Origin: an uncultured Lachnospiraceae bacterium
Lineage (GTDB): Bacteria; Bacillota_A; Clostridia; Lachnospirales; Lachnospiraceae
Reading direction: 5' to 3'
Length of the DNA stretch: 26,268 bases
NCBI GenBank assembly: GCA_902780985.1
Contig: CACZHN010000036.1
Span: 1 to 26,268, forward strand
The translations under genes and the position numbers were made by a program. Of the stretch, positions 7,339 through 14,811 are shown piece by piece. Within the stretch, counting starts at the first letter, position 1. Each line of letters opens with the position of its first letter. Under the pieces are notes generated by a model. It ran no database searches and was not told where the DNA came from. It was given only the letters and a program-made list of their open reading frames with translations.

Positions 7339-8514
7339 TTAGATCATTCCCTCATATATCTTTGTGCAATCCTCTTCGGTAAGAGTTACAAAGCCTGAGA
7401 TAGTACCTTCTCTTCCGTCACCGCGGCAGAGAACTTCAACAAGCTTCGGAATATCTTCCTTCTTTGCACCCAGTTCTTCGAAATTCACCGGCATACCGAT
7501 GGACTTGAGGAAGTTCTTGAAGCACTCGATTCCTTCAAGTGCCGTAACTTCAGGATTCTCGAAGTTCATCTGGCATCCCCATACACGAACAGCTGCCTGA
7601 GCAAAACGCATAACGTTGTGCTTCATAACATACTTGAATACCGCAGGCATGGTAACCGCAAGACCTGCACCGTGTGCACAGTCGTAAAGTGCGGAAAGCT
7701 CATGCTCGATAGTATGGCTGTTCCAATCCTGGCTTCTTCCCACACCGCAGGAATTGTTATGAGCCATCATTCCGGCCCACATGATATTCGCACGTGCTTC
7801 ATAATTATCAGGATCCGCAACCGCTCTCGGAGCTTCATACTTCATGGTAAGAAGAAGAGCCTCGATAAGCCTGTCCGTAACTTCAACCTCTGTTGAGTTT
7901 GTAAGATATCTCTCATAGAGATGAGCCATTATATCCGTAGCTCCGGCTGCTGTCTGGTAAGCCGGAAGAGTCTGGGTAAGTGCCGGATTCAGAATACTGA
8001 ACTTAGGTCTGATGGCATCACCGCTGGCGCCTCTCTTGAACATACCCTCTTCCTTTGTGATAACGGAATCAGGGCTGCCTTCGCTTCCTGCTGCGGAAAT
8101 GGTAAGTACTGTTCCTACAGGAAGAGCTTCTTCGATTCTCTTTCCTCTGTAAAAATCCCAGAAGTCGCCGTCATAGATGGTTCCGGCCGCTATTGCTTTG
8201 GAGGAGTCTATAACGCTGCCACCACCTACCGCAAGTATGAAGTCTATTCCTTCTTTCCTGCAGAGATCGATTCCCTCATATACTAAACCGCTTCGCGGAT
8301 TCGGCTTTACGCCACCCAATTCTACATATGGGATATTCTCTCCATCGAGCGACTTCTTAACTCTGTCAAGCAGACCCGAACAAACGGCGCTGCTTCCGCC
8401 GTAATGTATCAGAACCTTGGTTCCTCCGAACTTCTTTACGTACTTTCCTGTCTCGTTTTCGGTTTCCTTACCGAATACAAAATATGTCGGTGAATAAAAA
8501 GTAAAATTTTCCAT
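7339..8514 (-). CDS. Iron-containing alcohol dehydrogenase (BDH/YqhD-like)
   Basis: This protein of about 391 aa belongs to the group III (Fe) alcohol dehydrogenases, which interconvert aldehydes or ketones and alcohols using NAD(P)H. It shows the nucleotide site AVGGGSVIDSSKAIAAG and metal ligands in ATDIMAHLYE (Asp, His), NSHTIEHELSA (His) and CAHGAGLAV (His). A GTG at 8523 lies within the Shine-Dalgarno stretch AAAGGAGTG; ATG 8514 lies 8 nt after GGAG and is preferred. It is the first gene of the minus-strand operon and is transcribed divergently from the AraC regulator, which probably controls it. It resembles butanol dehydrogenases of clostridia; the natural substrate here is unknown. 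Confidence 0.92.
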   Translation of the reverse strand: MENFTFYSPTYFVFGKETENETGKYVKKFGGTKVLIHYGGSSAVCSGLLDRVKKSLDGENIPYVELGGVKPNPRSGLVYEGIDLCRKEGIDFILAVGGGSVIDSSKAIAAGTIYDGDFWDFYRGKRIEEALPVGTVLTISAAGSEGSPDSVITKEEGMFKRGASGDAIRPKFSILNPALTQTLPAYQTAAGATDIMAHLYERYLTNSTEVEVTDRLIEALLLTMKYEAPRAVADPDNYEARANIMWAGMMAHNNSCGVGRSQDWNSHTIEHELSALYDCAHGAGLAVTMPAVFKYVMKHNVMRFAQAAVRVWGCQMNFENPEVTALEGIECFKNFLKSIGMPVNFEELGAKKEDIPKLVEVLCRGDGREGTISGFVTLTEEDCTKIYEGMI

Positions 8515-8547
8515 ACATTCCACTCCTTTTTCTTGATTTTTGCGCGA

Positions 8548-8575
8548 GATATATATTCATTTTAATTTACCGCAA
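8548..8575 (-). promoter_or_regulatory. Candidate promoter of the Fe-ADH/GH39 operon
   Basis: On the minus strand TTGCGG (8575-8570) and TATATC (8553-8548) are spaced by 16 bp, about 30 bp before the Fe-ADH start. The match is weak, as expected for an activator-dependent promoter. Related words GCGAGATAT (8544-8552 region) and GCAGATATT (near 8589) in the intergenic region could be half-sites for the adjacent AraC protein. Confidence 0.35.
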
Positions 8576-8598
8576 AGTTAAAAAACAGCAGATATTTA

Positions 8599-8626
8599 TT
8601 GAATTTTGCCCATTTTTTGCTATCAT
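8599..8626 (+). promoter_or_regulatory. Candidate promoter of the araC-like gene
   Basis: TTGAAT (8599-8604) and TATCAT (8621-8626) are separated by 16 bp. Transcription would start close to ATG 8633. No Shine-Dalgarno sequence is seen before that ATG, so the message may be leaderless. A second -10-like word TATAAT (8626-8631) is too close to the ATG to serve it. Confidence 0.4.
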
Positions 8627-8632
8627 ATAATT

Positions 8633-9487
8633 ATGAAAAAAGAACCGCGCGAGATAATTAAATATCCCAATATTCACGGCGTTCTGCTGACGGACGGAAC
8701 CTCTCCGGAGAGCTTTCCTTCCCACTGGCATAACGAAGCGGAATTCACCATCGCCCAGAAGGACGGATGCAAATATCGAGTAGGTGATACGCTCCACAAT
8801 CTGAACAAGGGAGACATACTTCTTGTATGGCCCCGGGAGCTTCACGAGATAGTTTACGTACCTGAGGGCGGTTCAACATTTATCCAGTTTTCTTCAGACC
8901 TTCTGGAGAACAATCTGGATATTGTTTCTATGTTCAAATTCATGACGGAATTCCACCATATCGAATGCAGTAAGGAACCGGAGCTGACGAAGAAGATAGC
9001 GGATAAACTGGATGAGATAAAAGAGATCATAATAAACGAGCCTCACTTCTCGGAAACCCGAAGCAAGCTCATCATTTATGATATAATACTTCTCATCGGT
9101 GAATATGTAATACACGAAAAGCAGCTGCAGCTGGGATCACCGCGTCTTTCGGATGCGTCCTGGAAGCATATTCATGAAGCCTGCAGTTACATTTCCGAGC
9201 ATTCCGCAGACAGCCTGACGCAGACGGAAGTAGCCTCACATATAGGGCTCAGCCCATACTACTTCTCCAGACTTTTCAGGGAATATATGCAGATGACTTT
9301 CCCGGCTTATCTTTCGGGAATACGTGTAAGGACCGCAATACGCCTTCTGGCCAACGAATCCATATCCATTACGGATGCCGCCTTCATGGCAGGATTCCAG
9401 TCCACCACCGCATTTAACAAAGTATTTCATGACGTCACCGGATGTTCGCCGAGGGATTACAGAAAAATGATGCGGGTTCAGTCATAA
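8633..9487 (+). CDS. AraC-family transcriptional regulator with cupin sensor domain
   Basis: The protein of about 284 aa has an N-terminal cupin-like sensor (FPSHWHNEAEFTIAQKDG, LNKGDILLVWPRELHEI) and a C-terminal double helix-turn-helix AraC domain over the last 100 residues (TQTEVASHIGLSPYYFSRLF, SITDAAFMAGFQSTTAFNKVF, GCSPRDYRK). Family members bind sugars or related ligands and activate adjacent catabolic operons. An in-frame TTG at 8606 exists but would add an unrelated hydrophobic stretch; ATG 8633 gives the normal start MKKEPREI. It diverges from the Fe-ADH operon, so that operon is its probable target. It is followed closely by two more plus-strand genes. Confidence 0.92.
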   Translation: MKKEPREIIKYPNIHGVLLTDGTSPESFPSHWHNEAEFTIAQKDGCKYRVGDTLHNLNKGDILLVWPRELHEIVYVPEGGSTFIQFSSDLLENNLDIVSMFKFMTEFHHIECSKEPELTKKIADKLDEIKEIIINEPHFSETRSKLIIYDIILLIGEYVIHEKQLQLGSPRLSDASWKHIHEACSYISEHSADSLTQTEVASHIGLSPYYFSRLFREYMQMTFPAYLSGIRVRTAIRLLANESISITDAAFMAGFQSTTAFNKVFHDVTGCSPRDYRKMMRVQS

Positions 9488-9504
9488 TCTTAGGAGGAGT
9501 TTAC

Positions 9505-9753
9505 ATGTTTTTTATTTTAAAGATTGTTATAGGTATCGTTATCGGTGGTATCTCGGGTGCACTTGCCGGAGCTATCATGAAGAGCCAGGGAAGTACTATT
9601 AAAAATATCATCCTCGGTATCGTGGGAGGTTTTGTAGGAAGTCTTGTATTCGGTCTCATAGGTTTCAAGTCTACCAATATCATCGGAACCATGATCACTT
9701 CAATCGTAGGTGCCTGCATAATAATCGCTGTCGGAAGAAAGCTTTTTAAGTAA
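9505..9753 (+). CDS. GlsB/YeaQ/YmgE family small membrane protein
   Basis: This 82-aa, glycine-rich, very hydrophobic protein has three predicted membrane helices: IVIGIVIGGISGALAGAIM, ILGIVGGFVGSLVFGLI and MITSIVGACIIIAVG. It matches the transglycosylase-associated (Transgly_assoc) family found in stress-induced membrane proteins of unknown biochemical function. AGGAGG precedes ATG 9505; an earlier in-frame ATG at 9442 lies inside the araC gene and is rejected. It lies 17 bp after the AraC gene and 14 bp before the esterase, so the three may be cotranscribed. Confidence 0.88.
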   Translation: MFFILKIVIGIVIGGISGALAGAIMKSQGSTIKNIILGIVGGFVGSLVFGLIGFKSTNIIGTMITSIVGACIIIAVGRKLFK

Positions 9754-9767
9754 GGAATTTTTATCAC

Positions 9768-10748
9768 ATGAAGAATTTTACAGAAACTATATGGGAAGAA
9801 GGCGAATACAGCTATCCTGCCGCATACGGCTTCGTCCCGAACATCCATGCATATCTGCATGATGATGACGCTGACCGCGACTGCATGCTTGTGGTACCGG
9901 GCGGCGGATACTGTGTCTGCACACCTCATGAAGGTGAGCTGGCTGCCGAAGAGTTTTATAACAGAGGCATGAACGCCTTTGTTCTCACTTATACAACCGA
10001 TATAACCATGTCGGTTCCTTTAAAGGATCAGCCTCTGAAAGACATTTCCAGAGCTGTTCGATTCATCAGAAAAAATGCCGATGAATATAAGATTGCAGGA
10101 AAGAAGTTCTTCGTTTGCGGATTCTCCGCAGGTGCACATGTATGCGGAAGCCTTGCGGTACACCACGAAGACGTAACGGACGGAAATGCATCCTATGCCG
10201 GAATCTCCAACAAGCCGGACGGAGCTATCCTCTCATATCCTGTTATAACATCGGGTGAATTCACCCACATTTATTCGATTCAGACATTGCTGGGAAATGA
10301 TGCACCGGCAGATGAACTCGAGTACTTCTCACTGGAGAAGCAGGTTACGGATTCCACCTGTCCATGCTTTATCTGGCAGACAGAGTCCGACGAGCTTGTA
10401 CCTGTTGAAAACAGTTACCTTATGGCGGAAGCACTTCGTGCAAAGAAGATTCCTTTTGCACACTATGTGTTCCCTGAAGGATTCCACGGACTCAGCGTTG
10501 CCAACGAGGCCTTCTTCAAAGGCTGGAACGGCGGTATGTACGTAATGGATCAGGTATTCAAGGCTGTTGAAGCCGTTAAGGCAGGCAAGGGAGTAAATGT
10601 ATCGGATCAGAGACGTGCGGAACTGGAAGCCCAGTTTGCTCCGGATGCTCCGCAGGGACCACCGGAAGGATTCACCATCGATCAGAGTCTGGCGGAAGAC
10701 GCAGGGCTCTGGGTAGATATGGCGATGGCCTGGATGAAGAGAATATAA
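9768..10748 (+). CDS. Alpha/beta-hydrolase, acetyl-xylan-esterase/BD-FAE-like
   Basis: The 326-aa protein is a serine esterase of the alpha/beta-hydrolase fold. It has an oxyanion-loop motif VVPGGGY (residues 42-48), nucleophile elbow GFSAGAH with Ser about 120, Asp about 208 in TESDELVPVEN and His about 240 in PEGFHGLS, so the triad is complete. Proteins of this kind remove acetyl or other acyl groups from xylan and related glycans inside the cell. There is no signal peptide. It is the last gene before a terminator on the plus strand and neighbours an operon that once carried a beta-xylosidase, so a hemicellulose context is likely. The C-terminal region (from about 270) is a longer tail than in minimal esterases. 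Confidence 0.88.
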   Translation: MKNFTETIWEEGEYSYPAAYGFVPNIHAYLHDDDADRDCMLVVPGGGYCVCTPHEGELAAEEFYNRGMNAFVLTYTTDITMSVPLKDQPLKDISRAVRFIRKNADEYKIAGKKFFVCGFSAGAHVCGSLAVHHEDVTDGNASYAGISNKPDGAILSYPVITSGEFTHIYSIQTLLGNDAPADELEYFSLEKQVTDSTCPCFIWQTESDELVPVENSYLMAEALRAKKIPFAHYVFPEGFHGLSVANEAFFKGWNGGMYVMDQVFKAVEAVKAGKGVNVSDQRRAELEAQFAPDAPQGPPEGFTIDQSLAEDAGLWVDMAMAWMKRI

Positions 10749-10760
10749 CAGCATATTGAC

Positions 10761-10804
10761 GCTCGGATTTGTTTTTACACTTCTTTCCGAGCTGTTTTCT
10801 TATT
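10761..10804 (+). terminator. Candidate intrinsic terminator after the esterase gene
   Basis: GCTCGGA (10761-10767) pairs with TCCGAGC (10786-10792) around an 18-nt loop and is followed by TGTTTTCTTATT on the plus strand. The stem is short, but it lies 12 bp after the stop codon, between converging genes. Confidence 0.6.
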
Positions 10805-10810
10805 ATATAT

Positions 10811-11419
10811 CTATTCCAACACCAGGTCTTCGCCCGGTTTGAGTATTATGCGGTTTGGCACATCGAAGGTCTCTGCGATGGACTGGTCGAAGTCTCTTCC
10901 CGGTGCCATATGGTAAGGTATGCTGTGCTTTGCTCCTACCAGTTTTGCGCACTCGATAGCTTCTGCCATATCCATGTTGTAGACTCCGTCACAGCAGAAG
11001 AATGCATAGTCAAGATTTCTCTCTCCCAGTTCCTTCATCTGCGGTGTTGTGGATGTGTCACCCGTAAGATAGAGCGTTACTCCGTTTGAGAATGTGAATA
11101 CATATCCTACGCATTCCTTCTCGTTATGATTCTTGTTATATCCGGCTTCTACGGCTTCAACCTTTACATAGTCCAGATCAAATGTCTGGTGCTGTCCGCC
11201 GCTGAGAGCCTCTGTATACATTATCGTACGGCAACCTTCATTCTGATTCTTGATCAGATTAACGGCTGTATGATCCGAATGTCCGTGAGTTACAAGTATC
11301 AGATCCGCAGGCAGGTCATATCCGTCTCCCATATAAGGATCCACATAGATTACCTTTCCCTCTGCTGTAGTAATTCTCACGCTGCCGTGTCCCTGATAAT
11401 AAAGTGTTGCTGCTCCCAT
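10811..11419 (-). CDS. Metallo-beta-lactamase-fold hydrolase (UPF0173-like)
   Basis: The intact 202-aa reading frame encodes an MBL-fold metal-dependent hydrolase: metal motif THGHSDH (residues 44-50), a second site in TLYLTGDTSTTP and late His in PYHMAPG. It resembles UPF0173/YtkL-type proteins, whose substrates are largely unknown. ATG 11419 has an upstream GAGGGG at a suitable distance, so it may be translated from there. The same frame continues upstream as an acidic T/E-rich stretch (DEEVTEAISEEITESEGKD) without an in-frame start. That stretch matches in style the linker of a lipoprotein N-terminus in another frame at 11452-11631. I therefore think this was the catalytic part of a surface lipoprotein that suffered a frameshift near 11475. 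Confidence 0.8.
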   Translation of the reverse strand: MGAATLYYQGHGSVRITTAEGKVIYVDPYMGDGYDLPADLILVTHGHSDHTAVNLIKNQNEGCRTIMYTEALSGGQHQTFDLDYVKVEAVEAGYNKNHNEKECVGYVFTFSNGVTLYLTGDTSTTPQMKELGERNLDYAFFCCDGVYNMDMAEAIECAKLVGAKHSIPYHMAPGRDFDQSIAETFDVPNRIILKPGEDLVLE

Positions 11420-11451
11420 GTCTTTCCCCTCGCTTTCTGTTATTTCTTCGC

Positions 11452-11631
11452 TTATCGCTTCCGTAACTTCTTCGTCTCTTCGGTGGTCTCTTCCTCGGAT
11501 GACACAGCTTCCACTGTAACATCTTCTGTCGGTGCGGAAGTTGCAGTCACTTCATACTCACGTGTTCCGCAGGCTGTACCGAATATCAGTATAAACATTG
11601 ATAACAGTAAAATCTTATAAATCTTCTTCAT
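11452..11631 (-). pseudogene. Lipoprotein signal and linker fragment, probable detached N-terminus of the MBL hydrolase
   Basis: A 59-codon frame starts at ATG 11631 and encodes a lipoprotein signal (MKKIYKILLLSMFILIFGTAC, lipid Cys 21) and a Thr/Glu-rich linker ending EEETTEETKKLRKR before TAA 11452. A one-base frame change near 11475 (in GAAGAGACGAAGAAG) would join this linker to DEEVTEAISEE and then to the MBL domain. The two halves together make a typical anchored enzyme of about 270 aa. The break could be a real mutation or a sequencing/assembly error. A functional small lipoprotein is less likely given the linker match. Confidence 0.7.
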
Positions 11632-11658
11632 TTTAGTACCCCAAAACCCCTTTTACAG

Positions 11659-11693
11659 AATATCATTTTATGATATTGTTATTTTGTCCGGAC
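11659..11693. promoter_or_regulatory. Palindromes in the divergent lipoprotein/XRE intergenic region
   Basis: AATATCAT-TTT-ATGATATT (11659-11677) is a perfect 8-bp inverted repeat, and GTCCGGAC (11686-11693) is a perfect palindrome 8 bp further on. Both lie in the 181-bp gap between the divergent MBL lipoprotein fragment and the XRE gene, where operators would be expected. A TATAAT word (11764-11769) lies before the XRE gene but no good -35 box is paired with it. The regulator is unknown; the adjacent XRE protein is the obvious candidate. Confidence 0.45.
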
Positions 11694-11812
11694 CAATAGA
11701 CATTTGCTTTATATATTAGTCATACGCTCTTTTTACAGTGCTGATATCTATGTGAAGCAACCTTATAATGAAGTGGTAGTTTGTTTTTAGAATTGTAAGG
11801 AATGCTTCTCAG

Positions 11813-12076
11813 ATGAAAAACACTGATTCTTTCGACAACCGCGACCGGCTCATCAGGCTTGGTCTGAATATAGGTCTTCTCAGAAAACTGAGAGGTCTTA
11901 CCCAAGAAGAACTTGCTGAAAAAGCCGGCATAAGTCGTTCCTTCTTAAGTGCTATCGAAGCACCGAATCTTGTACAGTCTTTTTCACTTGAAATACTGTA
12001 TAACATTTCCGATGCCCTGACCATCGATCCCCAAGATCTTATCAGCGGCAATATTCTGGAAAATAAATCCGAATAG
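11813..12076 (+). CDS. Small XRE-family helix-turn-helix regulator
   Basis: The 87-aa protein is almost only a Cro/C1-type DNA-binding domain: LGLNIGLLRKLRGLTQEELA, then AEKAGISRSFLSAIEAP (recognition helix), then a third segment FSLEILYNISDALTIDPQDL. No sensor or dimer domain is seen. An AAGGA site lies 10 nt before ATG 11813. It converges on the FAD enzyme gene with a 7-bp gap and is divergent to the MBL gene. The target is unknown; the palindromes just upstream make autoregulation plausible. Confidence 0.88.
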   Translation: MKNTDSFDNRDRLIRLGLNIGLLRKLRGLTQEELAEKAGISRSFLSAIEAPNLVQSFSLEILYNISDALTIDPQDLISGNILENKSE

Positions 12077-12083
12077 ATTTATT

Positions 12084-13715
12084 CTATAAATCTCCCAAAG
12101 CATGTCTTGCGGCAATCATGCCGAATGTATAACATTTTCCGAGAGACAGTCCTGTCTGGTGGAACGGATAATCCGCGCCTCCGTAGAACCCGCCTCCGAG
12201 ATTTCCTACGCAGTAAAGCCCTTCGATTACATTTCCGTCATCATTAAGCGCCTGACCGTTTTCGTTAACCGAAATACCGGAAACCTCCGCAGAAACACGT
12301 ATATGCTTTCTTGCGCCCCAGAACGGAGCCTTCTCGATCTTATTCATGTACTTGGCAGGCTTACCGAAATCCGTATCGCATCCCGACTCGCAAAGCTGAT
12401 TATATCTGTCAATTGATTCCTTCATCTTATCGTAAGGAATATCCAGTTCTTTTGCAAGCTCTTCGAGAGTATCGCATCTGTGAAGATCTATCAGATTCTT
12501 GAACACACCCTGAGGATTCTCAACCGCTCCCGGAATGAACTTCTCCATAACCACCGGCGGAACCGGTCCGTCAACGAAAGCTTCCTTCGGAAGTGACATA
12601 TAGTCGTTATCGTAGATCATGCAATACCAGCCCTTTGAGCCTTCCGGATGATCCGGATCCAGCATGGAACCCTTATATGACGGCTGATTTCGGAGGATGT
12701 TCCCCATATAAACAAAGCCTGTATATTCGTTGGTGAAACGCTCGCCCTCCATGTTGAGATAGAGGAACGGCTCTTCAAACATGAGTGCGGAATCGAAGTC
12801 GTGCATCATCTTTGTGTGGCCAAGCGGCTCCATATGTGCGCCTGCCTCGATAGCAAGGATGTGTCCGTCTCCCGTCTTGCCGCGCTGCTTCTTATCAAAA
12901 TCGGAAATGTCAGGGCAGTACTTATCAACCATGGCCGGATTATTTGTATAATCTCCTGTTGAAAGGATAACTGCCTTGGAGGCATTGAACTGAATGTACT
13001 CACCGTCGGAATTCTTACCGATGACTCCCGTAACCCTGTTTCCGTCCTTCAGTATCTTTACTGCAGGTGTAGAGAAAAATGTCTCCAGGTTCGGACATTT
13101 CTCCGATATATTCTTTACGATATTTCTGAGGGCGTGGCCTGTGTTAAACGGCTTCGGTCCGATCCACGGAGCCCAGAAATAACAATGATCGTCACCGTAG
13201 TCGTATGTGTTGGTCCTGTCCTTCCATACGCCCGTAAAGTCTCCGCTGGTACTTCTGAATGCACACAGCTTATCGCCGTCATTGAGAAGCGCTGCGGAAT
13301 TTGCGTTATCATCTACCTTGCTTCCGTCACCGTACTCGGTCTCTTTTGTGAAGCCGGCACGATTGTAAAGCCAGATCATGGCTTCCTCGGAATACTTTGC
13401 ATAAGCACGAAGCTGCTTGGTATCTGCTCTCCAGTCGCAGAGACTGTTGGTGTGGTGTATCCACTTTTCGATACCTGCTTCCGTGGAACGGGATCTGATG
13501 ATAGCGGAACCGCAGTTACCCTGAGATACCACGGTGCCTTCCTTCTGAAGAAGGGCAACCTTTGCACCCAGTTCAGCGGCCCAGCCTGCAGCCGGAACAC
13601 CGGCAGCTCCCGCACCTACAACTACAATGTCAAAATCCAAAACCTTGTCGGGAGTGATGTCTCCCGTCACGCAACCGGAGAAGTCAAGCTCCTCCTGAGT
13701 GATAATACTTTTCAT
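12084..13715 (-). CDS. FAD-dependent oxidoreductase, fumarate reductase/flavocytochrome c-like flavoprotein
   Basis: The protein of about 543 aa has the FAD Rossmann motif IVVVGAGAAGVPAAGWAAELG (GxGxxG near residue 36) and the C-terminal FAD-contact region GLYCVGNLGGGFYGGADYP with SLGKCYTFGMIAARHA. This places it in the FAD_binding_2 superfamily (fumarate reductase, 3-ketosteroid dehydrogenase, urocanate reductase), which reduces activated double bonds or does the reverse. No signal peptide, heme motif or FMN-binding domain is present, so it is cytosolic and needs a partner. ATG 13715 is chosen; a GTG at 13721 is also possible (AGGGG 5 nt upstream). It lies 63 bp after hypE on the same strand, probably as the last gene of the nitrogenase-like/hyp operon, although a weak terminator may sit between. 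A redox partner or downstream enzyme role is inference. Confidence 0.88.
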   Translation of the reverse strand: MKSIITQEELDFSGCVTGDITPDKVLDFDIVVVGAGAAGVPAAGWAAELGAKVALLQKEGTVVSQGNCGSAIIRSRSTEAGIEKWIHHTNSLCDWRADTKQLRAYAKYSEEAMIWLYNRAGFTKETEYGDGSKVDDNANSAALLNDGDKLCAFRSTSGDFTGVWKDRTNTYDYGDDHCYFWAPWIGPKPFNTGHALRNIVKNISEKCPNLETFFSTPAVKILKDGNRVTGVIGKNSDGEYIQFNASKAVILSTGDYTNNPAMVDKYCPDISDFDKKQRGKTGDGHILAIEAGAHMEPLGHTKMMHDFDSALMFEEPFLYLNMEGERFTNEYTGFVYMGNILRNQPSYKGSMLDPDHPEGSKGWYCMIYDNDYMSLPKEAFVDGPVPPVVMEKFIPGAVENPQGVFKNLIDLHRCDTLEELAKELDIPYDKMKESIDRYNQLCESGCDTDFGKPAKYMNKIEKAPFWGARKHIRVSAEVSGISVNENGQALNDDGNVIEGLYCVGNLGGGFYGGADYPFHQTGLSLGKCYTFGMIAARHALGDL

Positions 13716-13759
13716 CTTCACTTTAACCCCTTTTATTTATTTTGCATTCACAGTCAATC

Positions 13760-13786
13760 AAAAAAGCATTCATGATGTCGGTGCTT
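13760..13786 (-). terminator. Weak terminator-like hairpin after hypE
   Basis: On the minus strand AAGCA, beginning in the hypE stop codon, pairs with TGCTT around a 13-nt loop and is followed by a T-run. The 5-bp stem is too weak for strong termination; it may reduce transcription into the FAD oxidoreductase gene. Confidence 0.3.
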
Positions 13787-14789
13787 AGCAGATCCTTGGT
13801 AACAGTTCTCCGCTCGGACGCGCGAGATATGTCTTCGCACCTACTGCTGTATTAAGTATAACCTTTCCCTGATTCTCTTCCGTAACTTCACCGATCACAC
13901 AAGCCCCCTCTGAGTTAGGACATCCGTGAAGTGCGTCCAGGATCTTGTCGGCTTCGGAAGCCGGTGCAAAAATCACAAGTCTGCCCTCGCAAGCCAGATA
14001 GAGAGGCTCGAGACCGAGCATGGAACATACTCCTCTTACTCCGTCCTGAACAGGGATCTTATCCGAGTCAAGAGATATACCTACGTTGCTCTCTGCAGCT
14101 ATTTCATAGAGAACGGTTCCTACACCGCCTCTTGTAGCATCTCTGATAACATGAACATCCTTTGTAGCTTCAAGTACTGCCTCTACATTTTTCGAAAGAG
14201 GTGCACAGTCGCTGGTGATATCCGCATCGATCTTGAAATCATTTCTCGCAAGAAGGATCGTACATCCGTGGCGGCCGATATCACCTGTTACGATGATCTT
14301 GTCCCCAGGCTTTGCAAATGCGCCTGATGTGGATGCTCCCTCGATTATATGACCGATTCCGGTTGTTGTGATGAATATCTTATCAACCTGTCCCTTGCCG
14401 GCAACCTTGGTATCTCCGGCAACCAGATTTACTCCGGCTTCTCTTGCGGTCTTACCCATAGCCTCGGCAATCTCCTCAAGCTTATCTACCGGGAATCCCT
14501 CTTCGATTACGAAGGAGCATGTGAGATATTCAGGCTTTGCGCCCATGCATGCTACGTCGTTGACTGTTCCGCAGATTGAAAGCTTTCCTATATTTCCTCC
14601 CGGGAACTCGTAAGGTGATACGATGAATCCGTCTGTGGACATGGCGATCTTGCCTGCTGTCATATCGAGAACCGCAGCGTCATCCGCTGTAAGATACGGA
14701 TTGGCAAAATGTTTCTTGAATATATTTCCTATAAGTTCGTTTGTCTGGACTCCGCCGGAGCCGTGTGCAAGTGTTATCTTATCTTCCAT
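13785..14789 (-). CDS. hypE: Hydrogenase maturation factor HypE (carbamoyl-dehydratase)
   Basis: The 334-aa protein is HypE. It receives the carbamoyl group from HypF on its C-terminal Cys and dehydrates it with ATP to a thiocyanate, the source of the CN ligands of Fe(CN)2CO. Evidence: N-terminal HGSGGVQTNELI, ATP-binding LTADDAAVLDM and STDGFIVSP, the conserved GDTKVAGKGQVDKIFITTTG, DATRGGVGTVLYEIA, and the invariant C-terminal ending PRIC with its catalytic Cys. Length is normal. AAGGA lies 9 nt before ATG 14789. It follows hypD by 22 bp in the order hypF-hypC-hypD-hypE. Confidence 0.97.
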   Translation of the reverse strand: MEDKITLAHGSGGVQTNELIGNIFKKHFANPYLTADDAAVLDMTAGKIAMSTDGFIVSPYEFPGGNIGKLSICGTVNDVACMGAKPEYLTCSFVIEEGFPVDKLEEIAEAMGKTAREAGVNLVAGDTKVAGKGQVDKIFITTTGIGHIIEGASTSGAFAKPGDKIIVTGDIGRHGCTILLARNDFKIDADITSDCAPLSKNVEAVLEATKDVHVIRDATRGGVGTVLYEIAAESNVGISLDSDKIPVQDGVRGVCSMLGLEPLYLACEGRLVIFAPASEADKILDALHGCPNSEGACVIGEVTEENQGKVILNTAVGAKTYLARPSGELLPRIC

Positions 14790-14811
14790 TGTTATTTATC
14801 CTTATCTTTAT

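Noticed and set aside
9442..9504. N-terminal extension of the GlsB-like protein from ATG 9442
   Set aside because: It overlaps the end of the AraC gene and has no ribosome binding site; ATG 9505 has AGGAGG directly upstream.
12076..12092. Small hairpin GATTTAT-TCT-ATAAATC between the XRE and FAD genes as a bidirectional terminator
   Set aside because: The stem is short and AT-only, with no T-run on either strand, so it cannot be supported as a terminator.
13134..13775. Plus-strand 213-codon ORF opposite the FAD oxidoreductase
   Set aside because: It is antisense to a clearly conserved flavoprotein; no motif or start signal supports it.
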